The notes under the pieces are model-generated. The model had not been told where the DNA came from, made no database searches, and worked only from the letters and a program-made list of their open reading frames with translations. Of a DNA stretch of 64,000 nucleotides, positions 29,392 through 39,000 are shown in pieces. A program made the translations under genes and the position numbers. The stretch's first letter is position 1. Each line of letters opens with the position of its first letter. Origin of the DNA: Pseudorhodoferax sp. Leaf274 (GTDB taxonomy: Bacteria; Pseudomonadota; Gammaproteobacteria; Burkholderiales; Burkholderiaceae_C); NCBI RefSeq assembly GCF_001422445.1, contig NZ_LMNA01000012.1, forward strand, positions 1 to 64,000, given 5' to 3'.

Positions 29392-30624
29392 TCAGCGTGC
29401 GGGGGGGCCGTACAGCCAGGGCATGTCCAGCAGCCGCTCGCCGAGCAGGCGCAGCGACAGGTTGCGGCCCCAGCGCAGCGGCCCCGTGGCGTGGAAGATG
29501 CGGCCATTGCGCAGCGCGCGGGCCTGCACGCGCGCATTGCGCTGCCAGCGCTCCAGCGCATAGCGGGCCAGCAGGGCGGGTACCGCGGTGCCGGCTGCAT
29601 CGGCCTGGCGCAATGCGCGGCCCAGCGCCTCGGCATCCTCGATGGCCATGCCGGCGCCCTGCGCCAGGTAGGGGCGCATCGGATGGGCGGCGTCGCCCAG
29701 CAGTGCCACGCGGCCGCGCGCCTGCTGCGTGGGGGCGCGCAGCGGCGGCCGGTCGGCCAGCACCCACAACCGCCATGCGGGCACTGCGCGCACGAGGTCC
29801 TGCAGCGGTGCGCAGCAGCCGGCCATGCCGGCCTGCAGGTCGGCCGCGTTGGTGGCGTGGTCCCAGTCGGCCAGCGCATCGGGCGTGGCGCCGCTGGCAC
29901 CACCCGGCGGGCGGCCGTGCACGAAGGCCACGACGTTGAGCGCCTCGCCACCGCGCACCGGGTAGCCGACCAGGTGCAGGCGCGGCCCCAGCCAGGCCGT
30001 CACCTCCGTGCTGCGCAGCGCGGCCGGCAGCGCGGCCTGCGGCAGCAGCGCGCGGTAGGCCAGGTGGCCGGTCAGGCGCGGCGGGCCGTCGTCCAGCAGT
30101 TGCGCGCGCACGCCGCTCCACAGGCCGTCGGCGCCGACCAGCGCATCGCCGGCAACGGGCTCGGCCATCCGCCCATCGCCGTGCACGGTGTGCAGCCGCA
30201 CCTGCCGGCCGTCATCGGCGAAGCGCTGCACGCGCCGGTCCAGCGCCAGCGCGACATCGGCCAGCGGCGCCACCGCCGCCTGCAGCAGCGCCAGCAGGTC
30301 GGCGCGGTGGATGGTGGCGTAGGGCGCGCCATAGCGTGCCGGCATCGCGGCCAGGTCCAGCGTCGCCAGCGGCTGGCCGCTGGCGGCGTCGCGCACGCGC
30401 AGGCGCGCCGGGAACGCGGCCGCGGCCTGCAGCGCCGCGCCCAGGCCCCAGGCCTGCAGCAGCCGCACGACGTTGGGGCCGAGCTGCACGCCCGCGCCGG
30501 CCTCGCCGAAGGCCGGCGCACGCTCGAACACCTGCACCTGCCAGCCCTGGCGGGCGCCGGCCAGTGCGGCGGCCAGGCCGCCGATGCCGCCGCCGGCCAC
30601 GAGAAGCTGCTTGGGACTTGCCAT
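29392..30624 (-). CDS. FAD-dependent monooxygenase (salicylate/3-hydroxybenzoate hydroxylase-like)
   Basis: 410 residues. N-terminal GXGXXG LVAGGGIGGLAAALAG, the mid-domain DALVGADGLWSGVR (DG motif), and the C-terminal FAD ribityl-binding GDAAHPMRPYLAQGAGMAIED. This is the class A flavoprotein aromatic hydroxylase arrangement; the HxAxDL-type IHRADLLALLQ motif is also present. Substrate unknown; aromatic acids such as salicylate or 3-hydroxybenzoate are typical. Last gene of the leftward run that includes the two-component pair, 42 bases after the regulator. Confidence 0.85.
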   Translation of the reverse strand: MASPKQLLVAGGGIGGLAAALAGARQGWQVQVFERAPAFGEAGAGVQLGPNVVRLLQAWGLGAALQAAAAFPARLRVRDAASGQPLATLDLAAMPARYGAPYATIHRADLLALLQAAVAPLADVALALDRRVQRFADDGRQVRLHTVHGDGRMAEPVAGDALVGADGLWSGVRAQLLDDGPPRLTGHLAYRALLPQAALPAALRSTEVTAWLGPRLHLVGYPVRGGEALNVVAFVHGRPPGGASGATPDALADWDHATNAADLQAGMAGCCAPLQDLVRAVPAWRLWVLADRPPLRAPTQQARGRVALLGDAAHPMRPYLAQGAGMAIEDAEALGRALRQADAAGTAVPALLARYALERWQRNARVQARALRNGRIFHATGPLRWGRNLSLRLLGERLLDMPWLYGPPAR

Positions 30625-30666
30625 GGGGCCGCGATTGTGCCGCCCCGCTCCGGCGCGGTCCTTGCG

Positions 30667-31488
30667 CTACATCGCCTTGAAGAGATGCGTGTAGAGCCGG
30701 CTCACGGCGAGCCGGTCGCCCGGGCGGCCGCGCAGGCGCAGGTGCAGCCGGCCGGCCTCGTCGCGCTGGACCTGCTCGATGGCGTCGGCCCGCACCACGA
30801 GCGCGCGGTGCACCTGCCAGAACCGCTGCGCGTCCAGCTGCGGCAGCAGCTGCTTGAGGGGGGTGCGGATCAAGTGCTCCTCGGTGGCGGTCAGCACGCG
30901 CACGTACTTGTCGGCGGCCTCGAAGTACAGCACCTCGTCGACCGGCACCATGCGCACGTTGCCCGCCGCGTCGCCGGCGGCGATCACGCGCAAGGGGGGC
31001 GCGGCGCCAGTGCTGCCCACGCCATGGGCCGCGGCCAGCAGCTGGCGCCACGGGGCCAGCTGCTGCTCCAGCGCATCCGGCCCGGGCTGCGGCTGCGGCG
31101 CGGCCAGCGCCTGCTGCAGGCGCGCCACGGTGCGGCGCAGGCGCTCGGGCTGCACGGGCTTGAGCACGTAGTCGAGCGCCTGGGCGTCGAAGGCGCGCGC
31201 CGCGTACTCGTCGTAGGCGGTCACGAACACGAGTTGCGGCATGGGCACCGTGTCCAGCGGCCAGAGCTCGGCCAGCTCGGCCGCGGCGGCCAGGCCGTCC
31301 TGGCCCGGCATGCGGATGTCCAGGAACAGCACCTGCGGCAGCGCGCGCAGCGCGGCCTCCACGGCGCTGTGGCCGTCGCCCACGGTGGCCACCACCTGCA
31401 GCGCGGGCCAGGCCTGGGCCAGTTCGGCGGCCAGCGCACGGGCCAGCAGCGGTTCGTCTTCGGCGATGAGGGCGGTGGGGTTCTGCAT
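30667..31488 (-). CDS. LytTR-family response regulator (AlgR/LytR type)
   Basis: 273 residues. Receiver domain residues 1-125 with acidic pocket AEDEP, phospho-acceptor Asp in LFLDIRMPGQDG, the Thr in VFVTAYDEYA and Lys in YVLKPVQ. Then a Pro/Gln linker and a LytTR DNA-binding domain (VDEVLYFEAADKYVRVLT, RTPLKQLLPQLD, FWQVHRALVVRADAI). Pairs with the histidine kinase 15 bases upstream. Targets are unknown; LytTR repeats could not be located with confidence. Confidence 0.92.
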   Translation of the reverse strand: MQNPTALIAEDEPLLARALAAELAQAWPALQVVATVGDGHSAVEAALRALPQVLFLDIRMPGQDGLAAAAELAELWPLDTVPMPQLVFVTAYDEYAARAFDAQALDYVLKPVQPERLRRTVARLQQALAAPQPQPGPDALEQQLAPWRQLLAAAHGVGSTGAAPPLRVIAAGDAAGNVRMVPVDEVLYFEAADKYVRVLTATEEHLIRTPLKQLLPQLDAQRFWQVHRALVVRADAIEQVQRDEAGRLHLRLRGRPGDRLAVSRLYTHLFKAM

Positions 31489-31503
31489 GGCCGTGAACAG
31501 TGC

Positions 31504-32562
31504 CTAGAGTGGAACGACGATGGTGGCGCGCGTGCCGCCGCCGGGTTCGGCGGCGAGTGCCAGGCTGGCGCGTGCACCATGCAGCGTCTGCAGCCGCTCG
31601 CGCACCTGGGTCACGCCGAAGCCGCCGGCCGTGGCGCCGCTGCCGGACAGGCCGACGCCGGTGTCCAGCACCAGCAGGACCAGCCGGTCGCCGTCCGCCC
31701 CGCCTTCGCGCCGCGCCTGCACGGTGATGGATCCGCCCTCGACCTGGGGCTCCAGCCCGTGCCGGATCGCGTTCTCCACGAGCGGCTGCAGCAGCAGCGG
31801 GGGCACCGGCACGGCGCGCAGCGCGTCGGGCAGCTCCAGCCGGTAGTGCAGGCGTGGGCCCATGCGCACGGCCATCAGCTCCAGGTAGTCGGCCAGGCGC
31901 TCGAACTCCTGCGCCAGCGGATGCAGTGTGGCGCGCGAGCCGCCCAGCGTGGCGCGCAGGTAGCCGTTGAGCCGGTCCAGCATGGCCACGGCGCGCGGCG
32001 GGTCCAGCGTGATCAGCACGCGCAGGTTGGCCAGGGTGTTGAACAGCATGTGCGGCTCCAGCTGGGCTTCGAGCAGCTTGAGCTTGGCCTCGCTGGCGTC
32101 GCGCTCGGCCGCGGCGATGGCGGCCGCCAGCGCCGCCGCCTTGCCGCGCGCATGGAAGTAGAACGAGCCGATGGCGCCGGCCGCCACGGTGATGTACAGG
32201 CCGACCATGCCGTCGCGCGCACCGGCCGCGCGGCTGGGATCGGCCGGGCCGATGAGCCGGTAGGCCAGCCAGTCGCCCGCGTAGAAGCCGACCAGGATGC
32301 CGGCCACCGTGAGCACCAGGCCGCGCCAGCCCCGGGGCCAGCCGTGGCCGCCCTCGGCGTCGCCGTGGCAGTGCCGGCGCGGCACCGCATAGCGGCCGAA
32401 CTCCATCACGCTCCAGCAGATGGTGCCGATGCACAGCGAGTAGGCCAGCTGCGACAGGTAGCTGCGGTTCGGCCATATCAGCGTGGTCAGCACCGCCACC
32501 ACGCAGCACAGCGCCAGCACGTGCAGGTAATGGCGCAGGGCGTTGCGCAGGATGGCGTTCAT
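31504..32562 (-). CDS. LytS-like sensor histidine kinase (His_kinase PF06580 type)
   Basis: 352 residues from ATG 32562. Four membrane segments in residues ~10-165 (VLALCCVVAVLTTLIW, GLVLTVAGILVGFYAG, GLYITVAAGAIGSFYF among them). Then a short helix and the phospho-acceptor motif LEPHMLFNTLANLR (canonical QPHFLFNTL), and the ATPase domain with LVENAIRHGLEP (N-box), LDTGVGLSG (G1) and GGFGVTQVRERL (G2). No extracellular sensor domain, so the membrane region may sense. Cognate of the downstream LytTR regulator. Confidence 0.92.
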   Translation of the reverse strand: MNAILRNALRHYLHVLALCCVVAVLTTLIWPNRSYLSQLAYSLCIGTICWSVMEFGRYAVPRRHCHGDAEGGHGWPRGWRGLVLTVAGILVGFYAGDWLAYRLIGPADPSRAAGARDGMVGLYITVAAGAIGSFYFHARGKAAALAAAIAAAERDASEAKLKLLEAQLEPHMLFNTLANLRVLITLDPPRAVAMLDRLNGYLRATLGGSRATLHPLAQEFERLADYLELMAVRMGPRLHYRLELPDALRAVPVPPLLLQPLVENAIRHGLEPQVEGGSITVQARREGGADGDRLVLLVLDTGVGLSGSGATAGGFGVTQVRERLQTLHGARASLALAAEPGGGTRATIVVPL

Positions 32563-32599
32563 GGGGTGCGGGGTCGGGGCGTGGGCAGGTCCCTGCGTG

Positions 32600-33283
32600 T
32601 CAGTCCAGCAACTGGTAGGGGCCGCCGCGCTGCAGCGCGCGACCGAACGCCGGACGGGCATGGATGCGCTCCAGCCAGTCCATCAGCCGAGGGCGGCCGG
32701 CGTCCAGGCCGGCGCGCGCCCGGGCCGCCTCGACCGGGAAACTCATCTGGATGTCCGCCGCGCTGAAGCTGTCGCCGGCGAACCAGTCGCGCCCGGCCAG
32801 TTCGGCCTCCAGGAAGTCCAGGTGCTGCTTCAGGTTGGGCAGCACGATGGCCGCCTTGGCCTTGGCGGCGATGCCGCGCGCGATCGGCTTGGCGAAGAAG
32901 GGCATCTTGGCGCGCTCGATGCGGTCGAAGATGAGCTTGAGCAGCAGCGGCGGCATGGCCGAGCCTTCGGCGTAGTGCATGAAGTAGCGCCAGCGCACGG
33001 CGTCCTGCGTGCCCGGTGCGGGCGCCAGGCGGCCCTGGCCGTGGCGTTCGAGCAGGGTCTCCAGGATGGCGCCGGATTCGGCCAGCACCAGCCCGTCGCC
33101 GGTGCTGACCACGGGGGACTTGCCCAGCGGGTGCACGCGGCGCAGTTCGGGCGGTGCCAGCAGGGTGGCGGGGTCGCGCTTGTAGTGCACGATCTCGTAG
33201 GGCAATTCCAGTTCCTCCAGCAGCCACAGCACGCGCTGCGAACGGGAGTTTTCGAGGTGGTGGACGGTGATCATGGGCTGCAT
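32600..33283 (-). CDS. Glutathione S-transferase family protein
   Basis: 227 residues. Thioredoxin-like N-domain with HHLENSRSQRVLWLLEELELPY, the cis-Pro and ESGAIL motif (GKSPVV ... LAESGAILETLLERHG), and the helical C-domain with GDSFSAADIQMSFPVE. Resembles bacterial GSTs acting in detoxification or aromatic catabolism. A second in-frame Met three codons in is an alternative start. It lies 9 bases after the 2TM-domain gene and 37 before the kinase gene, so probably in the same transcript. Confidence 0.88.
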   Translation of the reverse strand: MQPMITVHHLENSRSQRVLWLLEELELPYEIVHYKRDPATLLAPPELRRVHPLGKSPVVSTGDGLVLAESGAILETLLERHGQGRLAPAPGTQDAVRWRYFMHYAEGSAMPPLLLKLIFDRIERAKMPFFAKPIARGIAAKAKAAIVLPNLKQHLDFLEAELAGRDWFAGDSFSAADIQMSFPVEAARARAGLDAGRPRLMDWLERIHARPAFGRALQRGGPYQLLD

Positions 33284-33292
33284 GGTGCCTGA

Positions 33293-33586
33293 TCAACGCG
33301 AGGACGGCCGCTCCAGGCGCGCACGCTCGCGCGCCACCATGTGGTCCATCAGCGCGTTGCCCGGCGCCAGCAGCCACACCGCCAGGCCGTGGAACAGCAG
33401 CCCCAGCCCCCAGCCCAGCAGCGGGAAGACGGCCCAGTGGCGGCCGCCCGCCAGCGACAGCGCGACCAGCACCGCATTGACGACCAGGTAGACCGTGGCA
33501 TGGGCGAACCAGCCCAGCTTGGCCTTGGCGCGGCGGCGGGCGGTCCAGTCGAGATGGGTTTCGCCGGGGATGGGATGGCGTGACAT
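33293..33586 (-). CDS. 2TM domain-containing small membrane protein
   Basis: 97 residues. LDWTARRRAKAKLGWFAHATVYLVVNAVLVALSL and VFPLLGWGLGLLFHGLAVWLLAP with basic flanks correspond to the 2TM domain (two helices), often fused to or encoded beside LytS-type kinases. AAGGAG lies seven bases before the ATG at 33586. Position immediately upstream of GST and the LytS-like kinase suggests a link to that signalling unit; role unknown. Confidence 0.85.
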   Translation of the reverse strand: MSRHPIPGETHLDWTARRRAKAKLGWFAHATVYLVVNAVLVALSLAGGRHWAVFPLLGWGLGLLFHGLAVWLLAPGNALMDHMVARERARLERPSSR

Positions 33587-33636
33587 GGCGTGCTCCTTGG
33601 TGAAGGGTGGACGGTGGAAGATGAATGGGGCGTGGA

Positions 33637-34158
33637 TCAGGCGGTGGCGCCAGCCGTGCGGTGCTGCAGGGCCAGCCTGCACAGCCGCAGCGCGCGGCCG
33701 GCGAACATGCCGCTGAACAGGCCATACAGCGTGCTGATGCCGGTGGCGAAGCCGCCCTGGTGGGCCAGCCCGGGATGCATGGCCAGCAGGACGCCCACGG
33801 CGTACTTGGTGGCGAAGATGCCCATCATGAGCGCCAGCGGCACCCAGCTGCCGGGCTGGAAGAAGCGGCGGCTGACGGGGTCGTAGCGCACGGCCGGGTT
33901 CAGCGGCAGCCGGGCCACGGCGGCCAGGGCGGCCGCGGCGGCCAGGCCCCAGCCGGCCAGCGCCAGCCAGCCGGCGTCCGAGCGGCCGAACGCACCGGCC
34001 ACGCCGTACACCGCCAGGGCCACCATCGCCACCGGCATGGCCGCCACGCGGGCCAGGTGGGTGCTGCCATCCTGGAGCTGCTTGGCGCCCAGCCAGGCGA
34101 GCAGCGCGAACAGCGCGAACACCCAGGCGGGCGTGTGGGTCAGGATCTGGATCAGCAT
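33637..34158 (-). CDS. DUF6622-like membrane protein
   Basis: 173 residues. Starts MLIQILTHTPAWVFALFALLAWLGAKQL, a signature I associate with DUF6622; about five hydrophobic segments in total (VAMVALAVYGVAGAF, LALAGWGLAAAAALAAVA, VPLALMMGIFATKYAVGVLL). Ribosome site AAGGAG at good spacing before ATG 34158. First gene of the leftward operon that continues with the 2TM protein. Function unknown. Confidence 0.75.
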   Translation of the reverse strand: MLIQILTHTPAWVFALFALLAWLGAKQLQDGSTHLARVAAMPVAMVALAVYGVAGAFGRSDAGWLALAGWGLAAAAALAAVARLPLNPAVRYDPVSRRFFQPGSWVPLALMMGIFATKYAVGVLLAMHPGLAHQGGFATGISTLYGLFSGMFAGRALRLCRLALQHRTAGATA

Positions 34159-34346
34159 GGCGGGGCTCCTTGGTGTGTCGGTCGGGTGTCGGTGGCGTGA
34201 CTGTGCGCGGCGCCGGCGCGCGTTCCCAGCGCGGTGCGACGGACTGCACGGCGGCGGCGCGAGATGCCGTGCGCGGCGACGAACGGTGGCTGGCTCCGCG
34301 CTTTCCCCCTCGCTTCCCTTGCGCTTCCCACGCGCTTTACCTGCCG

Positions 34347-34377
34347 TTGACAGATGCAAGCACATGCCGGCTACGAT
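34347..34377 (+). promoter_or_regulatory. Candidate sigma-70 promoter of the mdtABC operon
   Basis: Perfect -35 TTGACA (34347-34352), 19-base spacer, -10 TACGAT (34372-34377). The spacer is at the long end of the usual range, which often marks promoters needing an activator. It lies 50 bases before the mdtA ATG. The rest of the 268-base divergent spacer (34159-34426) holds no gene. Confidence 0.5.
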
Positions 34378-34426
34378 CGCCGGCTCCAATCGCACCCAGT
34401 TTGTGCCTGCCCCCCCGATTCGCGCC

Positions 34427-36058
34427 ATGGACCACCCACCAACCGGCCACGTTCCGCCTTCCAGTTCCCTGCCACCGCCGCCGCTGCAGCCGCCCTCGCG
34501 CAGGCGGCGCTGGGTCGGGGCGCTGGTCACGGTGGCCGTGCTGGCGGCGCTGGTCGGCGGCAGCTACTACCTCGTCAAGCGGCCGGCCGAGACAGCCGGT
34601 GGTTTGGGGATGGGGCCGCGCGGCCCGGGTGGCGCCGGTGGCCCTGGCGGCCCGCCGGGTGGCGCCGGCGCCTTCGGCATGGTCACCGTGGGCCATGCCG
34701 CCGTGGCGCGCGCCCAGATCCCGGTCACGCTCGATGCGCTGGGCACCGTCACGCCCACCGCCACGGTCACGCTCAAGCCCCAGGTGGGCGGCGTGCTGAC
34801 CGAGGTGCTGTTCACCGAAGGCCAGACCGTGCGCAAGGGCCAGCTGCTGGCCCGCATCGACCCGCGGCCCTACGAGCAGGCGCTCATGCAGGCGCGCGGC
34901 ACCCGCATGCGCGACGAGGCGCAGCTGCAGGCCGCGCGCGTCACACTGGCCCGCTACCGCACGCTGCTGGGCCAGGACTCCATCGCCCGGCAGGACGTGG
35001 ACACCCAGGCCGCGCTGGTGCAGCAGCTCGAGGGCACGGTCACCAGCGACAAGGCGGCCGAAGGTGCGGCCGCGGTGAACCTGGAGTTCACGCGCATCAC
35101 GGCGCCGCTCTCGGGCCGCATCGGCCTGCGCACGGTGGACCCCGGCAACATGGTGGCGGCCGGCTCGGCCACCGGCATCGCCGTCATCACGCAGATGAAC
35201 CCCATCGACGTGCAGTTCGCCGTGCCGCAGGACCGCATCCCCGAGGTGCAGGAGCAGGTGCGCGGCGCGCGCCCCCTGGCGGTGGCCGCGATGGACCGCA
35301 CGCGCAGCGCCGTGCTGGACCAGGGCAGCTTCTCCACGCTGGACAACGTGGTCGACACCACCACCGGCACGGTCAAGGCCAAGGCGCGCTTCGCCAACGG
35401 CGACGGCAAGCTGTTTCCCAACCAGTTCGTCAACGTGCGCATGACGCTGCGCACGCTGGACGCGCTGGTGGTGCCCGTGACGGCCGTGCGCACCGGCCCC
35501 CAGGGCCCCTATGTCTATGTGATCGGTGCAGACCGCACGGTGGCCATGCGGCGCGTCAAGCGCGGCGAGGCCACGGTCGACGTGGTCGCCGTGACCGAGG
35601 GCCTGCAGGCCGGCGAGCTGGTCGTGACCGAGGGCGGCGACCGGCTGAGCGAAGGCTCGCGCGTGCGCCTGCAGGGCGAGGTGCCGGCCGCTGGCCCGCG
35701 TGGGCCCGGCGGCGGGCGCCGCCACGGCCAGGGTGCGGCGGCACCGGGCACCGGCGCCTCCGCGCCTGCCAATCCGTCGGCCGCCGCGCCGGCACCGCTG
35801 CCGGCGCGGCCGGGCGCCTCCGGCCCGCAGCCGCCAGCCGCCACGGCGCCGCCGCCCAGCGGCCAGCCGCCTTCCGCCCAGCCCGAGTCCGCGGGCCTGC
35901 CCACGGCCGAGCAGCGCAGCCGCATGCTCGAATCGGTGAAGGACGACCCCGAGAAGCTGGCCCAGCGCAAGCAGTTCCTCGAAGCGCTGGACCGGGGCGA
36001 CCCGGAGGCGCTGGCGCGCTGGCAGAACCTGCAGCAGCGGCGCCGTCCCGGCTCCTGA
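34427..36058 (+). CDS. mdtA: RND efflux periplasmic adaptor subunit, MdtA-like
   Basis: 543 residues from ATG 34427; ATG 34363 is a possible longer start. One N-terminal membrane anchor (~residues 27-45), a Gly/Pro-rich linker, then the lipoyl/hairpin domain (LDALGTVTPTATVTLKPQVG, VRKGQLLARIDPRPYEQAL), NLEFTRITAPLSGRIGLRTVDPGNMV and the membrane-proximal barrel. Typical MdtA is ~415 residues; here ~110 residues of Pro/Ala/Gly low-complexity follow (~residues 420-490), then a charged helical tail (SRMLESVKDDPEKLAQR). It links MdtBC to an outer-membrane factor. Confidence 0.93.
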   Translation: MDHPPTGHVPPSSSLPPPPLQPPSRRRRWVGALVTVAVLAALVGGSYYLVKRPAETAGGLGMGPRGPGGAGGPGGPPGGAGAFGMVTVGHAAVARAQIPVTLDALGTVTPTATVTLKPQVGGVLTEVLFTEGQTVRKGQLLARIDPRPYEQALMQARGTRMRDEAQLQAARVTLARYRTLLGQDSIARQDVDTQAALVQQLEGTVTSDKAAEGAAAVNLEFTRITAPLSGRIGLRTVDPGNMVAAGSATGIAVITQMNPIDVQFAVPQDRIPEVQEQVRGARPLAVAAMDRTRSAVLDQGSFSTLDNVVDTTTGTVKAKARFANGDGKLFPNQFVNVRMTLRTLDALVVPVTAVRTGPQGPYVYVIGADRTVAMRRVKRGEATVDVVAVTEGLQAGELVVTEGGDRLSEGSRVRLQGEVPAAGPRGPGGGRRHGQGAAAPGTGASAPANPSAAAPAPLPARPGASGPQPPAATAPPPSGQPPSAQPESAGLPTAEQRSRMLESVKDDPEKLAQRKQFLEALDRGDPEALARWQNLQQRRRPGS

Positions 36059-36062
36059 GGCC

Positions 36063-39000
36063 ATGAGCCCATCCAAGCCCTTCATCGAGCGGCCCGTCGC
36101 CACGGGCCTGCTGATGCTGGCCATCGTGCTGGCCGGCCTGGTCGGCCTGCGCTTCCTGCCGCTGGCCGCGCTGCCGCAGGTGGACTACCCGACCATCCAG
36201 GTCCAGACCCTGTACCCCGGCGCCAGCCCCGAGGTGATGAGCCGCACCGTCAGCGCGCCGCTGGAGCGCCAGTTCGGCCAGATGCCGGGGCTCAACCGCA
36301 TGGCCTCGACCAGCGCGGCCGGCGTCTCCATCGTCACGCTGCAGTTCGACCTCGACCAGACGCTGGACGTGGCCGAGCAGCAGGTGCAGGCCGCCATCAA
36401 CGCCGGCAATTCGCTGCTGCCGGCCGACCTGCCGGCGCCGCCGGTCTACGCCAAGGTCAACCCGGCCGATGCGCCCATCCTCACGCTGGCCGTGGGCAGC
36501 GACAGCATGCCGCTGACCGAGGTGCAGAACCTGGTCAACACGCGGATGGCGCAGAAGATCAGCCAGGTGGCCGGCGTGGGCCTGGTCACGCTGTCGGGCG
36601 GGCAGCGGCCGGCCGTGCGCATCCAGGCCGACACCAACGCGCTGGCGTCCGTGGGCCTGGGCATCGACACGCTGCGCAGCGTGATCGCCGCGGCCAATGC
36701 CAACAGCGCCAAGGGCAGCTTCGACGGGCCGGCCCGCTCCTACAGCATCAACAGCAACGACCAGCTGCTGACCGCGGCCGACTACCAGAACCTGATCGTG
36801 GCCTGGAAGAACGGCGCGCCCGTGCGCATGCGCGACGTGGCGCGCGTGGTGGACGGGGCGGAGAACGCGCAGCTGGGGGCCTGGGCGGCGTTGAAGGAAG
36901 GCAGCGGTGGTGCCGAGCCGCCGCCGGGCCGCCCCAAGGCGGCGAGCGCCCCCTCGGGGGGCAGCGAACCTCGCGAAGCGGGGAGCGTGGGGGTCACCGA
37001 GCCGCCGCCGGGCCGCCCCAAGGCGGCGAGCGCCCCCTCGGGGGGCAGCGAACCTCGCGAAGCGGGGAGCGTGGGGGACACCGAGCCGCCGCCGGGCCGC
37101 CCCAAGGCGGCGAGCGCCCCCTCGGGGGGCAGCGAACCTCGCGAAGCGGGGAGCGTGGGGGCCACATTACACCCCGCCGTGATCCTGAACGTGCAGCGCC
37201 AGCCCGGTGCCAACGTGATCGCCACGGTGGACGCCATCAAGCGGCAGCTTCCCGAACTGCAGGCCGCGCTGCCGGCCTCGCTGCGCGTGGAGGTGCTGTC
37301 CGACCGCACCACCGGCATCCGCGCCTCGGTCGAGCACGTGCAGCTCGAACTGCTGCTGGCCGTGGTGCTGGTGGTGCTCGTGATCTTCGCCTTCCTGCAC
37401 AACCTGCGCGCCACGGTGATCGCCAGCATCGCGGTGCCGATCTCGCTGGTCGGCACCTGCGGGCTGATGTACCTGCTGGGCTACTCGCTGAACAACCTCT
37501 CGCTGATGGCGCTGACGATCGCCACCGGCTTCGTGGTGGACGACGCCATCGTCATGATCGAGAACATTGCGCGCTACCTGGAGAAGGGCGAGAAGCCCTT
37601 CGCCGCCGCGCTCCAGGGCGCGACGCAGATCGGCTTCACCATCATCTCGCTGACGGTCTCGCTGATCGCGGTGCTGATCCCGCTGCTGTTCATGGAAGAC
37701 GTGGTGGGCCGCCTGTTCCGCGAGTTCGCGGTCACGCTGGCCATCACCATCCTGATCTCGGCGGTGGTCTCGCTCACGCTGGTGCCGATGATGTCCGCGC
37801 GCTGGCTGCGCCCCGAGTCGGAGCAGCACGGCCGGTTCGCGCAGCACGTGCAGCGCTTCTTCGACCGCGTGATCGCACGCTACGACGTGGGGCTGGTCTG
37901 GGTGCTGCGCCACCAGCCGCTGACCCTGCTGGTGGCCCTGGCCACGCTGGCGCTCACGGTGCTGCTGTACGTGGTCATCCCCAAGGGCCTGTTCCCGACG
38001 CAGGACACGGGCCAGCTCAAGGTGCGCGTGGAGGCCGCGCAGGACGTCTCGTACACCCGCATGGCCGAACTCCAGCAGGCGGCCGCCATGGCCATCCTGG
38101 CCGACCCCGAGGTGCGCAGCCTGTCGGCCGTGGTGGGCGTGGACGCGGCCAGCAACACCATGCTCAACACCGGCGCCATGCTGGTCAACCTGCGCGCCGA
38201 CCGCGGCAACCAGCAGGAGACCATGGACCGCCTGCGCCAGCGCGTGCGCCAGGCCGTGGCCGGCGTCACGCTGTACCTGCAGCCCACGCAGGACCTGACC
38301 ATCGACGCCGAGGCCGGCCCCACCGAGTTCCGCCTGTCGCTGGAGGGCGTGGACACGGCCCTGGTGAACGAGTGGGCGCGCAAGCTGGTCGAGCGCCTGC
38401 ACGGAGCCGACCTGGCCGACCGCGTGCGCAACGCCACCACCGATGCCGGCGCCCAGGGCCTGTCGGCCTACGTGGACATCGACCGCGGCACCGCGGCGCG
38501 CCTGTCGGTCACGGCCAGCGCGGTGGACGACGCGCTGTACAGCGCGTTCGGCCAGCGCATCGTCTCCACCATCTTCACCGAGACCAACCAGTACCGCGTG
38601 ATCCTGGAGGCGCAGCGCGAGGGCCTGGATTCGGTGCAGGGCCTCGGCAACTTGCAGCTGAAGACCGGCAGCGGCGGCACCACGCCGCTGTCGTCCTTCG
38701 CCACGGTGCGCGAGCAGCTGTCGCCGCTGCAGGTCACGCGCGTGGCGCAGTACCCGGCCGCCACCGTCGGCTTCGACACCGCGCCCGGCGCGGCGCTGGG
38801 CAAGTCGGTGCAGGCCATCCGCGCGGCGGCCGCCGAGATCGGCATGCCGGCCAGCATCTCCATGAAGTTCCTGGGCGCGGCCGGGGCGTACGAGAAGTCG
38901 CTGACCAGCCAGCTCTGGCTGATCCTGGCGGCGGTCGTCTGCGTCTACATCGTGCTGGGCGTGCTGTACGAGAGCTACGTGCATCCGCTGACCATCCTGT

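Noticed and set aside
26169..29951. A 1260-codon open frame on the minus strand
   Set aside because: It runs antisense through the TonB receptor and through mntP and part of the monooxygenase in other frames. No domain, and the plus-strand and mntP genes are fully supported.
36915..37166. Possible CRISPR array or satellite in mdtB
   Set aside because: The 84-bp units abut directly with no spacers, there are no cas genes, and the frame is kept; it is a coding tandem repeat.
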